Source: Lactifluus volemus
Lineage: Eukaryota; Basidiomycota; Agaricomycetes; Russulales; Russulaceae
Length of the DNA: 64,000 bases
Assembly (NCBI GenBank): GCA_022376515.1
Contig: WTXI01000001.1
Location: 124,001 to 188,000 of the forward strand
Direction of reading: 5' to 3'
Shown: positions 21,727 through 38,691 of the stretch, one piece after another
Layout: every line of letters starts with the position of its first letter
Position numbering within the stretch: position 1 is the stretch's first letter
The notes under the pieces: model-generated
Database searches by the model: none
What the model saw: only the letters and a program-made list of their open reading frames with translations
Told to the model about the DNA's origin: nothing
Translations under genes and position numbers: made by a program

Positions 21727-24700
21727 ATGATTTTGAATGTGCCCTACCGATCCATGCAGCGAATGGCCGAAGTAAAGACCCTTGTGGACAGCGGAGCCAC
21801 AGAAAACCTCATGGACACCTCCACCGCCTCCTTCCTAAATGTCGCCCTCCAGAAACTCCCCCTTCCCCAAACCATCACTAACGCCGACGGCTCTACTAAC
21901 ACAGCGGGAGCCCTCACCCACTACTGCGAACTCAGAATCAGACAAGGAGGCAAGGAAGAAGTACAGAACTTCTATGTCTCAAACCTAGGCTCGGACCGAA
22001 TCATTCTAGGGTACCCCTGGCTAAAAGCATTCCAGCCGGAGTTCGACTGGGAAACCAGTCAGCTCAAGGGATCTCCAGTACACCTAGAAGCCAAGTGGTA
22101 CGACCGAGTAAAGAAAAGACAAGAACGGATGATCGTACGACGAGCACGCGTAGACCCCGCCTGGGAAGAAGGAGACGAAATCATCCTAGTCAGCAAAGTC
22201 AATATGGCGCAACAGTGGGCGGAGAAAGCAAATAAAGATAAAGAAAAAGTGGAAATCCCCCCACAGTACCGAGACTTTGCGGACGTTTTCTCAGAAGAAG
22301 GAGCAAAGCGATTTCCACCGTCCAGACCAGAAGACCACGCGATCAAACTAAAACCCGAAGCACCTGACGTTATTAACTGCAAGGTGTACCCTCTGACCAC
22401 AGCGGAGAAACAAGCAACGAAGGAGTGGATCGACGAACACGAACAGAAAAACTACATCGAAAAATCCAACTCCCCCTGGTCGACACCCTGGTTCTTCATC
22501 AAGAAGAAGGATGGCAGCCTTCGCCCCATCCAAGACTATCGTGAAGTCAACAAATGGATGGTCAGAGACGTCTACCCCATGCCGAGAATAGAGCAGATTA
22601 TGGAGGAACTCAGTGGCAAGGAACTGTTCACCAAATTCGACATCCGATCGGGGTACCACAACATACGCATCAAAGAGGAGGATCGCTGGAAGGCGGCCTT
22701 CAAGACCCCCTTCGGACTATATCACCCCAACGTCATGTTATTTGGACTGAACAATTCCCCAGCCACCTTCCAACGAATGGCGGACAGAGTTTTCAAACCC
22801 ATCTATGACGAGTTCCCTGGAGAGTGTCATGGGTACATGGACGACTTCTTGATAGCCACACACAAAGACCCAGCCCGCCACCGCTTGATAATGCGGAAAG
22901 TCCTACAAGTATTCCGCGACCACAGCCTATTCCTCAAACTGCCCAAGTGCGAGTTTGAGAAGGACGCAGTGGAGTACCTAGGCATCTATGTGAAGGATGG
23001 GACCATCCGCATAGATCCAACCAAGCAGAGTGGCCTGGCAACATGGCCGCGACAACTATCTACCGTGACCCAAGTACGGAGCACCCTAGGAGTCTTGGGG
23101 TACCAAAGACCATTCATCAGAGGATTGCCCACATCGCCAAACCTCTCACAAGCCTCCTCAAAAAAGGACAAACGTTCAAATGGACGCAAGAGTGCACAGA
23201 CGCGCTGAACAAGCTGATTGACATAGTCACTAGCGACCCCATACTCTTCCGCCCAGACGAAGCCAAGCAGTTCGAACTCGAGGTCGACGCCTCCCAGTAC
23301 GCAATAGGAGCCATCCTCTATCAGCGCGATGACAATGGGAAACAAAGACCAGTAGCCTATCACTCAGAAACCCTGAACGAGGCCGAACGGGCTATGACAT
23401 CTTTGACCGAGAGCTAATGGCAGTAGTCAAAGGACTAGAGAATTGGCGGCACCTCCTGCTGGGCGCGCAGCATGAAGTCTTAGTGTTCACAGACCATGCT
23501 AACCTGCAACACTGGCGCAACCCACAGAAAATCAACAGGAGAGTTGCCCGTTACATCCCACGGCTTGCGGAATATAACTACAAACTGATCCACAAGCCAG
23601 GGAAGTACAACAAGGCAGACCACCTCTCACGCCGCCCAGATTATGACCAGGGAAAGGAAGACAACCAGGATGTCACCGTCCTCCCTGACTCAGTCTTCGT
23701 CCGAGCCATCAGCCTCTCCTCCCTCGAAGAACGCGTCTTCGAGGCACAAACCCGTACCCCCGCGGAACTCCTCCACTGGTCGGAACTCCACCCCCGTATG
23801 CACAAAAGGGACGATATCTGGTTCCACGATAACAAACCGGTTGTCGTGGTAGACAACATCCTGAGACGGGAGATAGTTACCCACTACCATGACCACCAGA
23901 CGGCAGGACACCCCGGAATTTTTTACACCTACCTACTTGTCACTCGCGACTACTGGTGGCCCGACATCAAACAATTTGTCAAAAACTATGTACAAGGATG
24001 CGCTGTCTGCCAGGCAACGAAGAGTCGTACCACCAAACCCAAAATCCCATCTTCCCCATCTCCACAGAACGGAACGCCGCCCCCTTGAAACCATAGCCCT
24101 AGACCTAATAACTGACCTACCCCTGTCAAAGGGTACAACTCTATCCTCACGATCACCGACCACGACTGCACCAAGGCAGCCGTTTCCTCCCTTGTAATAA
24201 AACCATAGACGCACCAGGAGTGGCCTCGCTATATGCCGAACACGTGTTTCCCCACTATGGCGCCCCTAGAAAAGTCATCTCGGACCGAGACCCCCGCTTC
24301 ACGGCTAACTTCGCGAGGAACTCTGTCGAATACTAGGGTCAGCTCAGAACCTCAGTACAGCTTACCATCCACAGACAGACGGGCAATCAGAACGCACTAA
24401 CCAGTGGCTGGAACAGTACTTAAGGATCTATGGGAATTACGAACAAGACGACTGGGCTACCTGGTTACCTATGGCACAGTACGTACAAAGGTCGTGGCCT
24501 AACACCACCACAAACAAGACGCCGTTTGAACTCCTCATGGGACACACCCCTTCTCTACCTGACCAACTGATCACAACCAACGTCCCCCTTTTGGAAGACA
24601 GACAACACACCCTGGAACGTGTAAGAGAGCAGGCTCAACGATCGATCAGAGCCGCCCAAAACACGTTGCAACAGTACACCCAGAGAAAGAAGGGACAACG

Positions 24701-26504
24701 TAACTACAGGCCCTTCCATGAAGGCGAGAAGGTCTGGCTAGAAGGGACTAATCTAAAGACGACGCACCCCACTGCCAAACTGAGCAACAAACGGCATGGA
24801 CCCTTCCTTGTGACCAAAGTCGTGTCACCGGTGGTTTTCAAGCTGCAACTCCCTGCCTCATGGAAGATACATGACGTCTTCCATGCCTCCCTCCTCTCGC
24901 CGTATAAGGAGACGGAGGAGCACGGTGAGAACTTTGAAGAACCCCCACCTGACCTAATCGAAGGAGAAACGGAGTACGAGGTGGATCAGATCCTCGACAT
25001 GCGGTGGAGTGGAGGCAAGAACAATAGGAAGCGTCAATATAAAGTTTGATGGAAGGGCTACAGCGAAGCACATGACACCTGGGAACCAGAAGGGAACATC
25101 CATGCCCTGGACTGCCTCAAAGAGTTCGTCCAAAGGCATCCGAAGAAGGCGCTCGCAGAAGACATAAAAACGAAGCCAAAGAGAAGAGGACAAGTCATCA
25201 TCCGATCCGTCCAGATCTCTTCTCCAATGCCTTCTTCCCCCAGTAACTCTTCCCCCACTTCTCCCACTACCCCTCGTCGCCCAGTAGCGGTCTACAGCCC
25301 CGAGGATAGGGATTTCCTCGCAGCAATCGCCCAGGTCGACGTCCAGGTCATTCAGGACCTCCTAATGGGTAGAGACACCTCCCCAATATCCGAAGCCCCC
25401 TCCTCTCCGCATTATGTACCAGCCACACCTTCCGAGACCGCGGTGGATGATGACGATGACATCCAAGAAATACCGCGTCTCCCGACTCCCCCTTGTGCCA
25501 GAATCCTGAGCCCTGTACCAGAAAGAACCATCCCCACCCCCGCGGGGTTCCACCACTACGAAGAAGATGACCCCCACGACTACTCTTTCACGATAAAAGA
25601 CGCGGAGTCGGGAGGATCCATAGAGATGGAATTCGTCAAGTTCGCCATAAGGGATGACTCCTACATCACCGGGTACACTAAGACCGGAGAAGGGCCGTTC
25701 GAGGCCCCCCTTAATGCTCGCGGTCACCCGGACAAGCAGACAGGTCGTGATGACCTCGTCCTATTCCACCCTACCCACGTCTTCCACCGCACCGTTGACG
25801 AAGCACTCAGACAACTAGGGGATCCTGGGCTGACAGCAGAAGTACAGTGATACAGGTGGACCGTGGAAGAGAAGGAGCGACTGAAGCTGGAAGGGAGGAG
25901 ATTGGGGCAGAACCTCAGCGCCCTCCGCAAGAAGCATGAGGACAGCATCCGACGCCTCGGGAACACTGGGACGACCACCAGACTCCTCCCCTTCATCCTC
26001 AGTGACAGGGCAGACATACGAGGACCGCCGCCTCGTCACTTCAACTCCCCACCGCCCGTCGTCGTCCCAGGCACCCCGCCACCACCTCCTCGTCCCCTTC
26101 CCAATGAAGAAACCAGACAACAGGTGGGAGGATCGCGCATGCGCAGAGGAGCTGGAAGCAGCGAAGAAGAACGCCCCCGTCGTACCACTAAGAAGCCCTA
26201 CACCAGCGCACGTGACATGAAGGGCAAGAAGAAGGCCAAAGAGTGGCAGCCGCCCAACACCCGCTGCAATCTCTGTCGCAAACTTGGGCACGTCGGTGCC
26301 CGCTGCTGGACCCCACATGTCAACTGCCCGCGTAAAGGCGGGGAATGCCTCATTGGAACGGGGCACGAAAATTACAAGAGTCACCGCTGCCCCGCCGCTT
26401 GGGCCAAGGATGCGAAAGCCGACTACGAGGCCAAGCAGAACTGGTACAGCGATGACTATGACGACGACGTCCATAACTTGGACCCCCACTTCTGGGAGTG
26501 CTAA
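21727..26504 (+). pseudogene. pol of chromovirus element 3 with chromodomain and long C-terminal extension
   Basis: Protease: LVDSGATENLMD near 21,781. RT: KFDIRSGYHNIRI near 22,633 and YMDDFLI near 22,834. RNase H: EVDASQYAIGAIL near 23,280. Integrase: zinc-binding region 23,880-24,010, core ALDLITDLP near 24,100, YHPQTDGQSERTNQW near 24,363. Chromodomain: EYEVDQILDMRW near 24,978 through WKGYSEAHDTWEPE. Reading continues in the same frame to a cysteine/histidine cluster (CNLCRKLGHVGARCW, about 26,267) and ends at 26,504. One-base gaps occur near 23,128, 23,390, 24,075, 24,133, 24,181 and 24,314. TGA stops at 25,047 (inside the chromodomain) and 25,848 interrupt it. Confidence 0.92.
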
Positions 26505-26540
26505 GTGATTGGTGGGACAATCACCTAAGACGGGAGGTAA

Positions 26541-26984
26541 TGTTACGGATTTGTCTGGACCTCTGCCTCCCTGTTGCCTCATGTTTTTCATTTCCGTCTA
26601 CATTCTCGCTTACGGACAGAGCCTCACCTTGTACGACACAGAACGACGTGTTCCTGACTCATAGTGACTCTTATGACATCATTAGCCTAGAACTTCAATG
26701 ACGTCGTAGTTAGACCCAGGCTTATGACATCATCACTGATGTCACTCGCCCTTTGCCCTGTACAGTATATAAGACCTCTCGACTTGTGTCCTTGCTCTCC
26801 AGCTTGGACTTCTCTCCAATACTAGTCTCTTGAATCTCCCCACAAATCCCCTTGATCTCTCTCTCTCTCTCTCAGCCCTCTAAGTGCTATAACTTAGCTC
26901 GACCCAACCTAGACTCGCGTCTCTGTTGGTCCTCCTGAACAACTTGATCCTATCTTAGGAACTAGGAACAACTAGTCCCTAACA
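26541..26984 (+). repeat. 3' LTR of chromovirus element 3
   Basis: 444 bp, nearly identical to 19,115-19,558. I counted about four differences, all transitions, three of them at CpG dinucleotides. Confidence 0.95.
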
Positions 26985-27240
26985 GCGCGTGTATAGGCGT
27001 GTTCGCCATGTCCACGGCCTTGCACGACTTGGGCTTGTGGGGGCTCAGGCGTGGGATCGAATTTCGCACCACCAGCACCTTCGTTCTCTTCATGGGTGTC
27101 GGCATCGTTTTCGAATTTGCGTTTAAGTGGTTGACCGAACAGCACATGGGCGCGTGTTTGGCAGTCGCAGAAAAAACAGTGAGGATATTTCACCGATTTT
27201 CACACCTACCTTACCTTCTCCTCGCTCAGTGACGTCCCCA
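26985..27240 (+). pseudogene. Captured wax-synthase-like fragment, 3' part
   Basis: The frame GVFAMSTALHDLGLWGLRRG, then LFMGVGIVFEFAFKWLTEQH, continues the MBOAT/wax-synthase-like chain broken at 19,114. It includes the membrane segment with a conserved histidine (STALHD) expected in this family. After about 27,180 a possible intron or junction ends the similarity. The restored frame across the retroelement indicates the fragment was intact here before the chromovirus inserted. Confidence 0.7.
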
Positions 27241-28221
27241 GTGTCCCCTGCGTCCTCGACGCTCTCATCCGCACATCAGTGCTCTGTCCTTTCGTGCCTG
27301 GATCGACAAACCTGACCTTTGCTCTGGGATGCTGTTCTGTCCGATATCGCCAACACCTTGCTATTGGCTGCATCCTGGAAGCCTTTGGGAGACAGCTAAT
27401 GTACTGACACTGGTGCTGGGGCTACTGGGCTTTTTCCTGTTTTTGTTCTCGTTTTTGTAAGAATAATAATACTCACCAGAGTCTTTATTATCTTAGATCT
27501 GTGCCTCGTCAGTGACTACATACTGCACCAATTGCATCAGCAATGATCTTTGCTTTTTATGCTTGGCTGGTTTTTTGAACATTGAGGAGATTGGAGAAGA
27601 CGGGGGCGCTGGAGAAGGTAGGTACGCACAGACACTGCGGAAGTGGAAGGATCCGAGGTTGGAGAGCATAACGCGATTGACTGTGTAGTGGCTGCTCTTG
27701 GGCCCCTTCTGTCCTCACCATGCAGATGGGGCACTGAGGACAAGAATCCAACATTGATATGTCATAGCTGAGGCATATTGCCGAGGTGTCCAAGCAGCAC
27801 TTCTGGAGGAAGGAGTGATGAATCCGGGATGCTGTCGAGGATGAATGTGGGTGAGGTGAGCGGGAAAAAGCGGGAGAGATGGAGAGATAGGGGGAACAAC
27901 TCGATCATCGAGAATTCGCGCATATGCGGCGAGCAGCCTCGCGGATCGCCACAGGAGGGCACAAATGCATATACTCACGTCTCCATTGTGCCCACGAGGC
28001 AATTCAGGGCGAGGGGCCTCGATGGGGGGTGGGGGCGGGGGTGGAGGTGGAGCAGCCGCAGCTGCAGCTGCAGCCGCCTCGCCTCTCCGACCGCTCGTAT
28101 GGTTTGCGAGCATAAGCCCACTGATGCGGTGATTCATCGCCACTAGGTGGATCCTCGCAAGATGCGAGTAAAGATCTCATAGTGCGGGCGCACGTCCTTG
28201 GCGTGGTAGGCGAGTTCGAGC
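27241..28221 (-). pseudogene. Unidentified minus-strand fragment
   Basis: A minus-strand frame begins ATGGATTGTTTTGAG (MDCFELELAYHAKDVRPHYE, near 28,221), hits a stop after about 30 codons, and is followed by an Ala/Pro-rich stretch (about 28,010-28,085) and a Cys-rich segment (SCPQCPICMV, about 27,720-27,750). Another frame near 27,480-27,560 reads FKKPAKHKKQRSLLMQLVQY before a stop. Intron-like borders are present. I do not recognise the family. It could be one decayed spliced gene or several captured pieces. Confidence 0.35.
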
Positions 28222-29945
28222 TCAAAACAATCCATTGTGTTTCGCCTTCTTTCTCGGAAGGTACTCATACGCATTAGCCTCCCGATCGTCTGGGACAAGG
28301 CCAGTGTCATATCCTACCGGGCGCGCGATAGGCCGCTCTGACATAGACATGGACGAACCCGCCCCGGATGGCCCAGCCTCGCCCTCTGCACGGGGTGTGT
28401 ATACCGGAGGCACCTCATCGTCGTGCGTTTGCATAGCTGCTGGTGGTCCTTGCACGAGCCAGTCTTCCAGAAGAGCGCGCCACTCTTGCAGCGTCAGCAA
28501 TGAGCGCACTTTACGCTTCGGCGATGCGGGCCCATTCGTGTCAGTGTTGGTATCTGAACCCCTGGACGTGCGGAGGGACACTGGCCAAGGTACGTAAACT
28601 GGGAAAACTGTCGGCATCTGTGGAAGTGCGGCCCATGGGACGACAGGCATGCCGGGGAGTTGCAAGAGTTGCAGGAGAGCGAGATGGGGCATGTACGGCA
28701 TAATTCCATCTTTTGGCTGTATGCGTGCCAGAGTCCGTCGGATGGTACGCATGAACGTCGGGGTCCGCTTCTTGTCGACATCCTTGTCACCCTTCTCTTT
28801 TCCGACCTCTGCTTGTACGTGGTGGTGGCCGTCGCCGTCATCTTCCGATGCGGGTGAAGGCGTAACCTCGACACCACAGCGGGAAGGACATCGCAAAAGA
28901 ACTGGTTTGGGAATTCTTTCATCATCAGAATCTTCGCCATCTCCCCACCGGGACTCCCCATCTGCGGCAGAATCATCAACCTGCACATCAGCAAAGTCGA
29001 AGCTGGCCAATTCTTGAGCTGTCTTGCCCTCGACGTTAACGATTTCCACATCAGCTCCAGCGCCGAGAAGGATGGCTGCGCAGCTCTGGGCCCCGACCAA
29101 GCTCGCAAAGTGCAGCGCAGTGTACCAATTGTGGTCTCGCGCATCCTTGTCCGCTTCATGCTCAATCAAGAAGCTCACGAGCGTTGGGTATTTGAGGAAT
29201 GCAGCGAAATGCAGCAACGTCTGCCCACCACTTGTCGTGTGCTCCATCGCTGCAGCAAGAGTGATTCCTGAGGACGTGTCGATTCGCACGTCAAGAAGAG
29301 ATAGAAGGTCAATGATCCTCTTCTCCAATCCGCTCCAGGGGCCCATGCGATGTAGTGCCGAGCGGAGACCCATGGAGATGGAGTCAGTGGAAAGCTGCAT
29401 CACGTTGGGGGCGTTGGATCCACTAGGTGTATCCTCATTCGCAGGCCCAACAATACGCATGGCAACGCTTTTCACATCTTCCAATTTTCCCGTAATTTTG
29501 AGGCCAACGACCTGAAGTGCTAGTTCCATCCTGTTGCCCCCGAAGTATTAGCAAAGTAAAACAGTCCATAAAACAGAAGAACGGACAGTGCGTGGTCTGA
29601 TTCATCTGTGTAGGTGAATAAGCACGGTGGTGTGCCATCATCTTCCTTCTGCAACCCGTTAAACCATACTGCAACCACACCCGATGTTGCGCGAGGCGGC
29701 AGAATGCAAACAAGTGTGTTGTCACTCCATCGTTGGGTAGAACTCGCCACAACATCCCCAAAGATGCACTGGAGTTGCAGTGAAGGATGGAAATTTGATC
29801 CAAGTACCGTAACCTCAATGCCCCCAATAATCGGGCCCGATGATGGAATGAGTCGATGGATGCGTGGATGCGGAGGCGGCGTCATCGGATGGGGCTCAGG
29901 GAAGAACATAAATGGAAGCGAAGTCGACGTCAGAGTGTCTTGTAA
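28222..29945 (-). pseudogene. Captured MGA2/SPT23-like gene fragment (IPT/TIG plus ankyrin)
   Basis: It resembles the fungal regulator of unsaturated fatty-acid genes. The IPT/TIG domain (about 29,880-29,600) has IHRLIPSSGPIIGGIEVTVL and STQRWSDNTLVCILPPRA. A GT-AG intron of about 70 nt (about 29,597-29,530) joins DHAL to MELALQVVG. Two ankyrin repeats follow (GQTLLHFAAFLKYPTLVSFL and WYTALHFASLVGAQSCAAIL, about 29,200-29,050), then a proline-rich tail ending at 28,222. The usual long N-terminal half is missing; the fragment starts at LPFMFFPEPHP beside the F-box gene. No hydrophobic C-terminal anchor is seen, whereas MGA2/SPT23 are membrane-tethered in yeast. It may be partly transcribable but is a gene fragment. 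Confidence 0.8.
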
Positions 29946-30810
29946 GAGCCGGTATTGTGGGACAGAGACAGCTCCTCAAGACCTTGCAGAAAGGTGCATG
30001 TATCCCAATCGACGTGGAAGCCCCAGAGGGCAGCTTGCATCAGACCGGGGGCGCGGCCGGAGAAGGGGGCGAACAGCTGCTTGAGGTGCGAAGGGGAAGA
30101 GTGATCGTAATCATCATCATCATCATAATGATAGAGACGCAGCACTTGGAGCTGAGGCGCCAAGGGTATGGAGGACAGGGTGGAGAGAATGCCATACATT
30201 ATTTGAAAATTGTTGACCATGAGCTCGAAGACACGCCAGCGTGGGACGTGAGGAAGGATAAGGTCTCGGACGAGGAGCAGGTCTTGCGGTGAGATTCGGC
30301 CTGGAAGCCTGCGTTGTACGTTCTTGAGGGGTGAAAGACCGCCAGGCATGGGGACACGATCCTCTGGTTCATCATCATCTTCAGACGTCGTGTTGAGTTG
30401 ATTATCGGAATCATCCAATCTGGGGTCTTGGTCAAGGGTAAGGTCGAGTTCAATGTCCAAGGGACACTCCTTTGAACGTTCGAGCCAGGTATGAGACTTG
30501 TCAAAGGGAGGACCCTCTGCGAAATCGAGACGAGTCCAGAGGGTGGGAATGCCAAGAGCGATGGTACGCCAGCGAGTTGAAACATGAGAGACGAGGACTT
30601 TGCATGGTAGCTGAATGACATCCGACTCCGAGTGGCGTGTCAGCACGACCTGGATGGATGCCGGGCCCCAGGGTATGAAATTGGCAAGCTGACGTTCGCA
30701 GATGCGTAAGAGCGATTGATGCACCTGCTCGACGTGGTGCGTCGTCTCCTCCAGCCCAAAAACAGGATGGTGTCGACCGTGCCGAGCAAGATAGCGTGCT
30801 ACATCTCAAT
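29930..30810 (-). pseudogene. Captured F-box-like protein fragment
   Basis: The frame contains [20 protein letters not shown] followed by TRLDF and [17 protein letters not shown], a pattern typical of the large F-box-like families of mushroom-forming fungi, which act as SCF ubiquitin-ligase adaptors. A leucine-rich segment follows to a stop at 29,930, where it abuts the MGA2-like fragment. The N-terminal F-box itself is poorly preserved or lies across an intron near 30,760-30,850. The exact partner is unknown. Confidence 0.65.
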
Positions 30811-31049
30811 TCTCAAACAGCTCAGAGATGTAGATGCAGATTGAGAGGATAGACGTACTTGGGAGTTGTGTTAGGGGAGAAATGCATGTCAGGGGAAGCA
30901 AAAGTGGGTATAGGACATCATGGGGACCGACTTGAAAGCCTGGGAAAGTAAATGGATGGACAGTGTAGACAGTAGACTTGCAGCGTTATCAGTAGGCTCA
31001 ATGGCTCATCAGTGTTATCCAAATTTGGAATATTTCCAGATTTGTCACG

Positions 31050-31173
31050 AAAACTGGCACGAGCCATGGCTCGAGCCGCTCACGAGCGGCTCGCTTAGAC
31101 TTGGCTCGCCCAAAATGGGTGAGCTTGTGCGAGTCGAGCTCGAGTCGAGCCGAGCCGAGCCGTGGCAACACTA
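31050..31173 (-). repeat. Right TIR and subterminal repeats of the composite element
   Basis: It is dense in CGAGCCGCTC, GAGCGGCTCG and GAGTCGAGC words in both orientations, ending GGCAACACTA at 31,173 and followed by the duplication ACCCACCT. It pairs with 15,482-15,600. Confidence 0.85.
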
Positions 31174-31759
31174 ACCCACCTCACATGATATGAACCCAAG
31201 AGTTCGCACAGTCAAGTCTATCTCTCACAAGAACTTGTCTGCACATCCGTCATTAACTGTTTGGGGTGCCAAGTCTTGTCTGACTTGTCCCTCCAAATTG
31301 CTGATACCAAACAAAGCTCACTTCGAGCCATGGTCCCTGTGAACCATGACAGTCCTACTTGGAACCTTAACAGTTACCCTTGCTGTTCACTAGACCCCAT
31401 TAAATAACCCCAACTAAGTAGATAGGAAAATTGCATGATACAGGTGAGGTTACCCATGTCCATCACTACTCAAGGCAACTTTGAGGGCCAACCACAGGTG
31501 TTCAGAACCAGCCCCAGAGCCAAATTCGGCCAAAATGAGTGGCCCTAACCTAAACTGACTCCCAGACAGTCTATACCATACCCACAGTATCATAGGTATC
31601 TGTGTGATTTGTAACAAATGACACACAGAAATAGAACAAATGAGAGAATATGCTCATTCTACATTACAATGATTGCAAGACAGGAATAGATAGGGCATGC
31701 AGTGCCCGCAAAACCATTCCAGCAGTGGAATTATTCTGAGTTTTAGCAGTCACTCCATT
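31174..31759. other. Spacer downstream of RPB1 with a lone hAT-A/B-type end
   Basis: No gene is seen. At 31,441-31,468, GAGGTTACCCATGTCCATCACTA is cut here to its key parts: GTTACCC and GTCCATCACTA, the right-end signature of hAT-type element A. No partner end lies nearby, so it is a broken copy. The rest is unassigned. Confidence 0.6.
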
Positions 31760-38294
<6,535 letters not shown>

Positions 38295-38691
38295 GGCTGA
38301 GAGACAGGAGGCAGGAGACAATGAAGGTAACTACTATGGGGAACGGACGGCAGTGAACACACTCAGCGGTCACACTCGTGTCACAGCTTACCTTAGCTGA
38401 AGTTTCATTCTCCGCTAACTGGTGTGTTGGGTCCGTTAGTAATTTAACTTTTACATGAGTCATATTGACTTATCTCCTATTAGATGTGGCGTATTCCTAG
38501 CAGAATCCCAATTCTTACGCGTAGGAGGCCCTGTATGAACTTGATACCACGGCGAGAGCTTCGAGTCACTGATTACGGAGCCTGCTTACGTAATGAAATT
38601 CGGAGTGTGAATTGCTTCCGCAGGCCCGCGCACCTGCACTCCTGGCTCAACGACCTTGCAACTGGAATAATAACCTCATTCACCATTCACC
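38295..38691. promoter_or_regulatory. RPB1/VPS27 bidirectional promoter region
   Basis: 397 bp separate the two start codons of divergently transcribed genes, so both promoters must lie here. No clear TATA box was seen. CACCATTCACC directly precedes the VPS27 ATG. Confidence 0.6.

Larger units (their letters stand above)
19110..26989 (+). mobile_element. Complete Ty3/Gypsy chromovirus (element 3) with 5-bp TSD
   Basis: The element spans 19,115-26,984 (7,870 bp), flanked by GCGCG on both sides (19,110-19,114 and 26,985-26,989). The two LTRs are 444 bp each, start TGTTACGG and end CCTAACA, and differ at only about four positions by eye, so the insertion is young. Order: LTR, short ORF, gag with zinc knuckle, protease, RT, RNase H, integrase, chromodomain, C-terminal extension, LTR. 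A purine-rich AGACGGGAGG just before the 3' LTR is a likely polypurine tract. The tRNA primer site was not identified. About six one-base gaps and two in-frame TGA codons break the coding region. Confidence 0.96.
15474..31181. mobile_element. 15.7-kb hAT-like composite element carrying host-gene fragments
   Basis: The left end (15,482) reads TAGTGTTGCCATGGCTCGGC and the right end (31,173), read inward, is TAGTGTTGCCACGGCTCGGC: 19 of 20 identical. Immediately outside both ends lies ACCCACCT (15,474-15,481 and 31,174-31,181), a perfect 8-bp target-site duplication. TAGTG ends plus an 8-bp duplication fit the hAT superfamily. Subterminal DNA on both sides is filled with GAGCCGCTC(A/G)(T/C)GAGC-like inverted motifs, as expected of transposase-binding sites. 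Inside are fragments of at least six unrelated host genes, some with their introns, and a nested 7.9-kb LTR retrotransposon. No transposase gene was recognised, so it would need a transposase in trans. Without the nested element it is about 7.8 kb. Confidence 0.88.

Noticed and set aside
28222..30810. MGA2-like and F-box genes as normal resident genes
   Set aside because: The MGA2-like gene lacks its 5' half and abuts the F-box fragment head-on at about 29,935. Both lie within the duplicated-site boundaries of the composite element.
15482..31173. Helitron as the gene-capturing vehicle
   Set aside because: Helitrons leave no target-site duplication and lack TIRs. Here both are present, and no CTRR hairpin end was seen.
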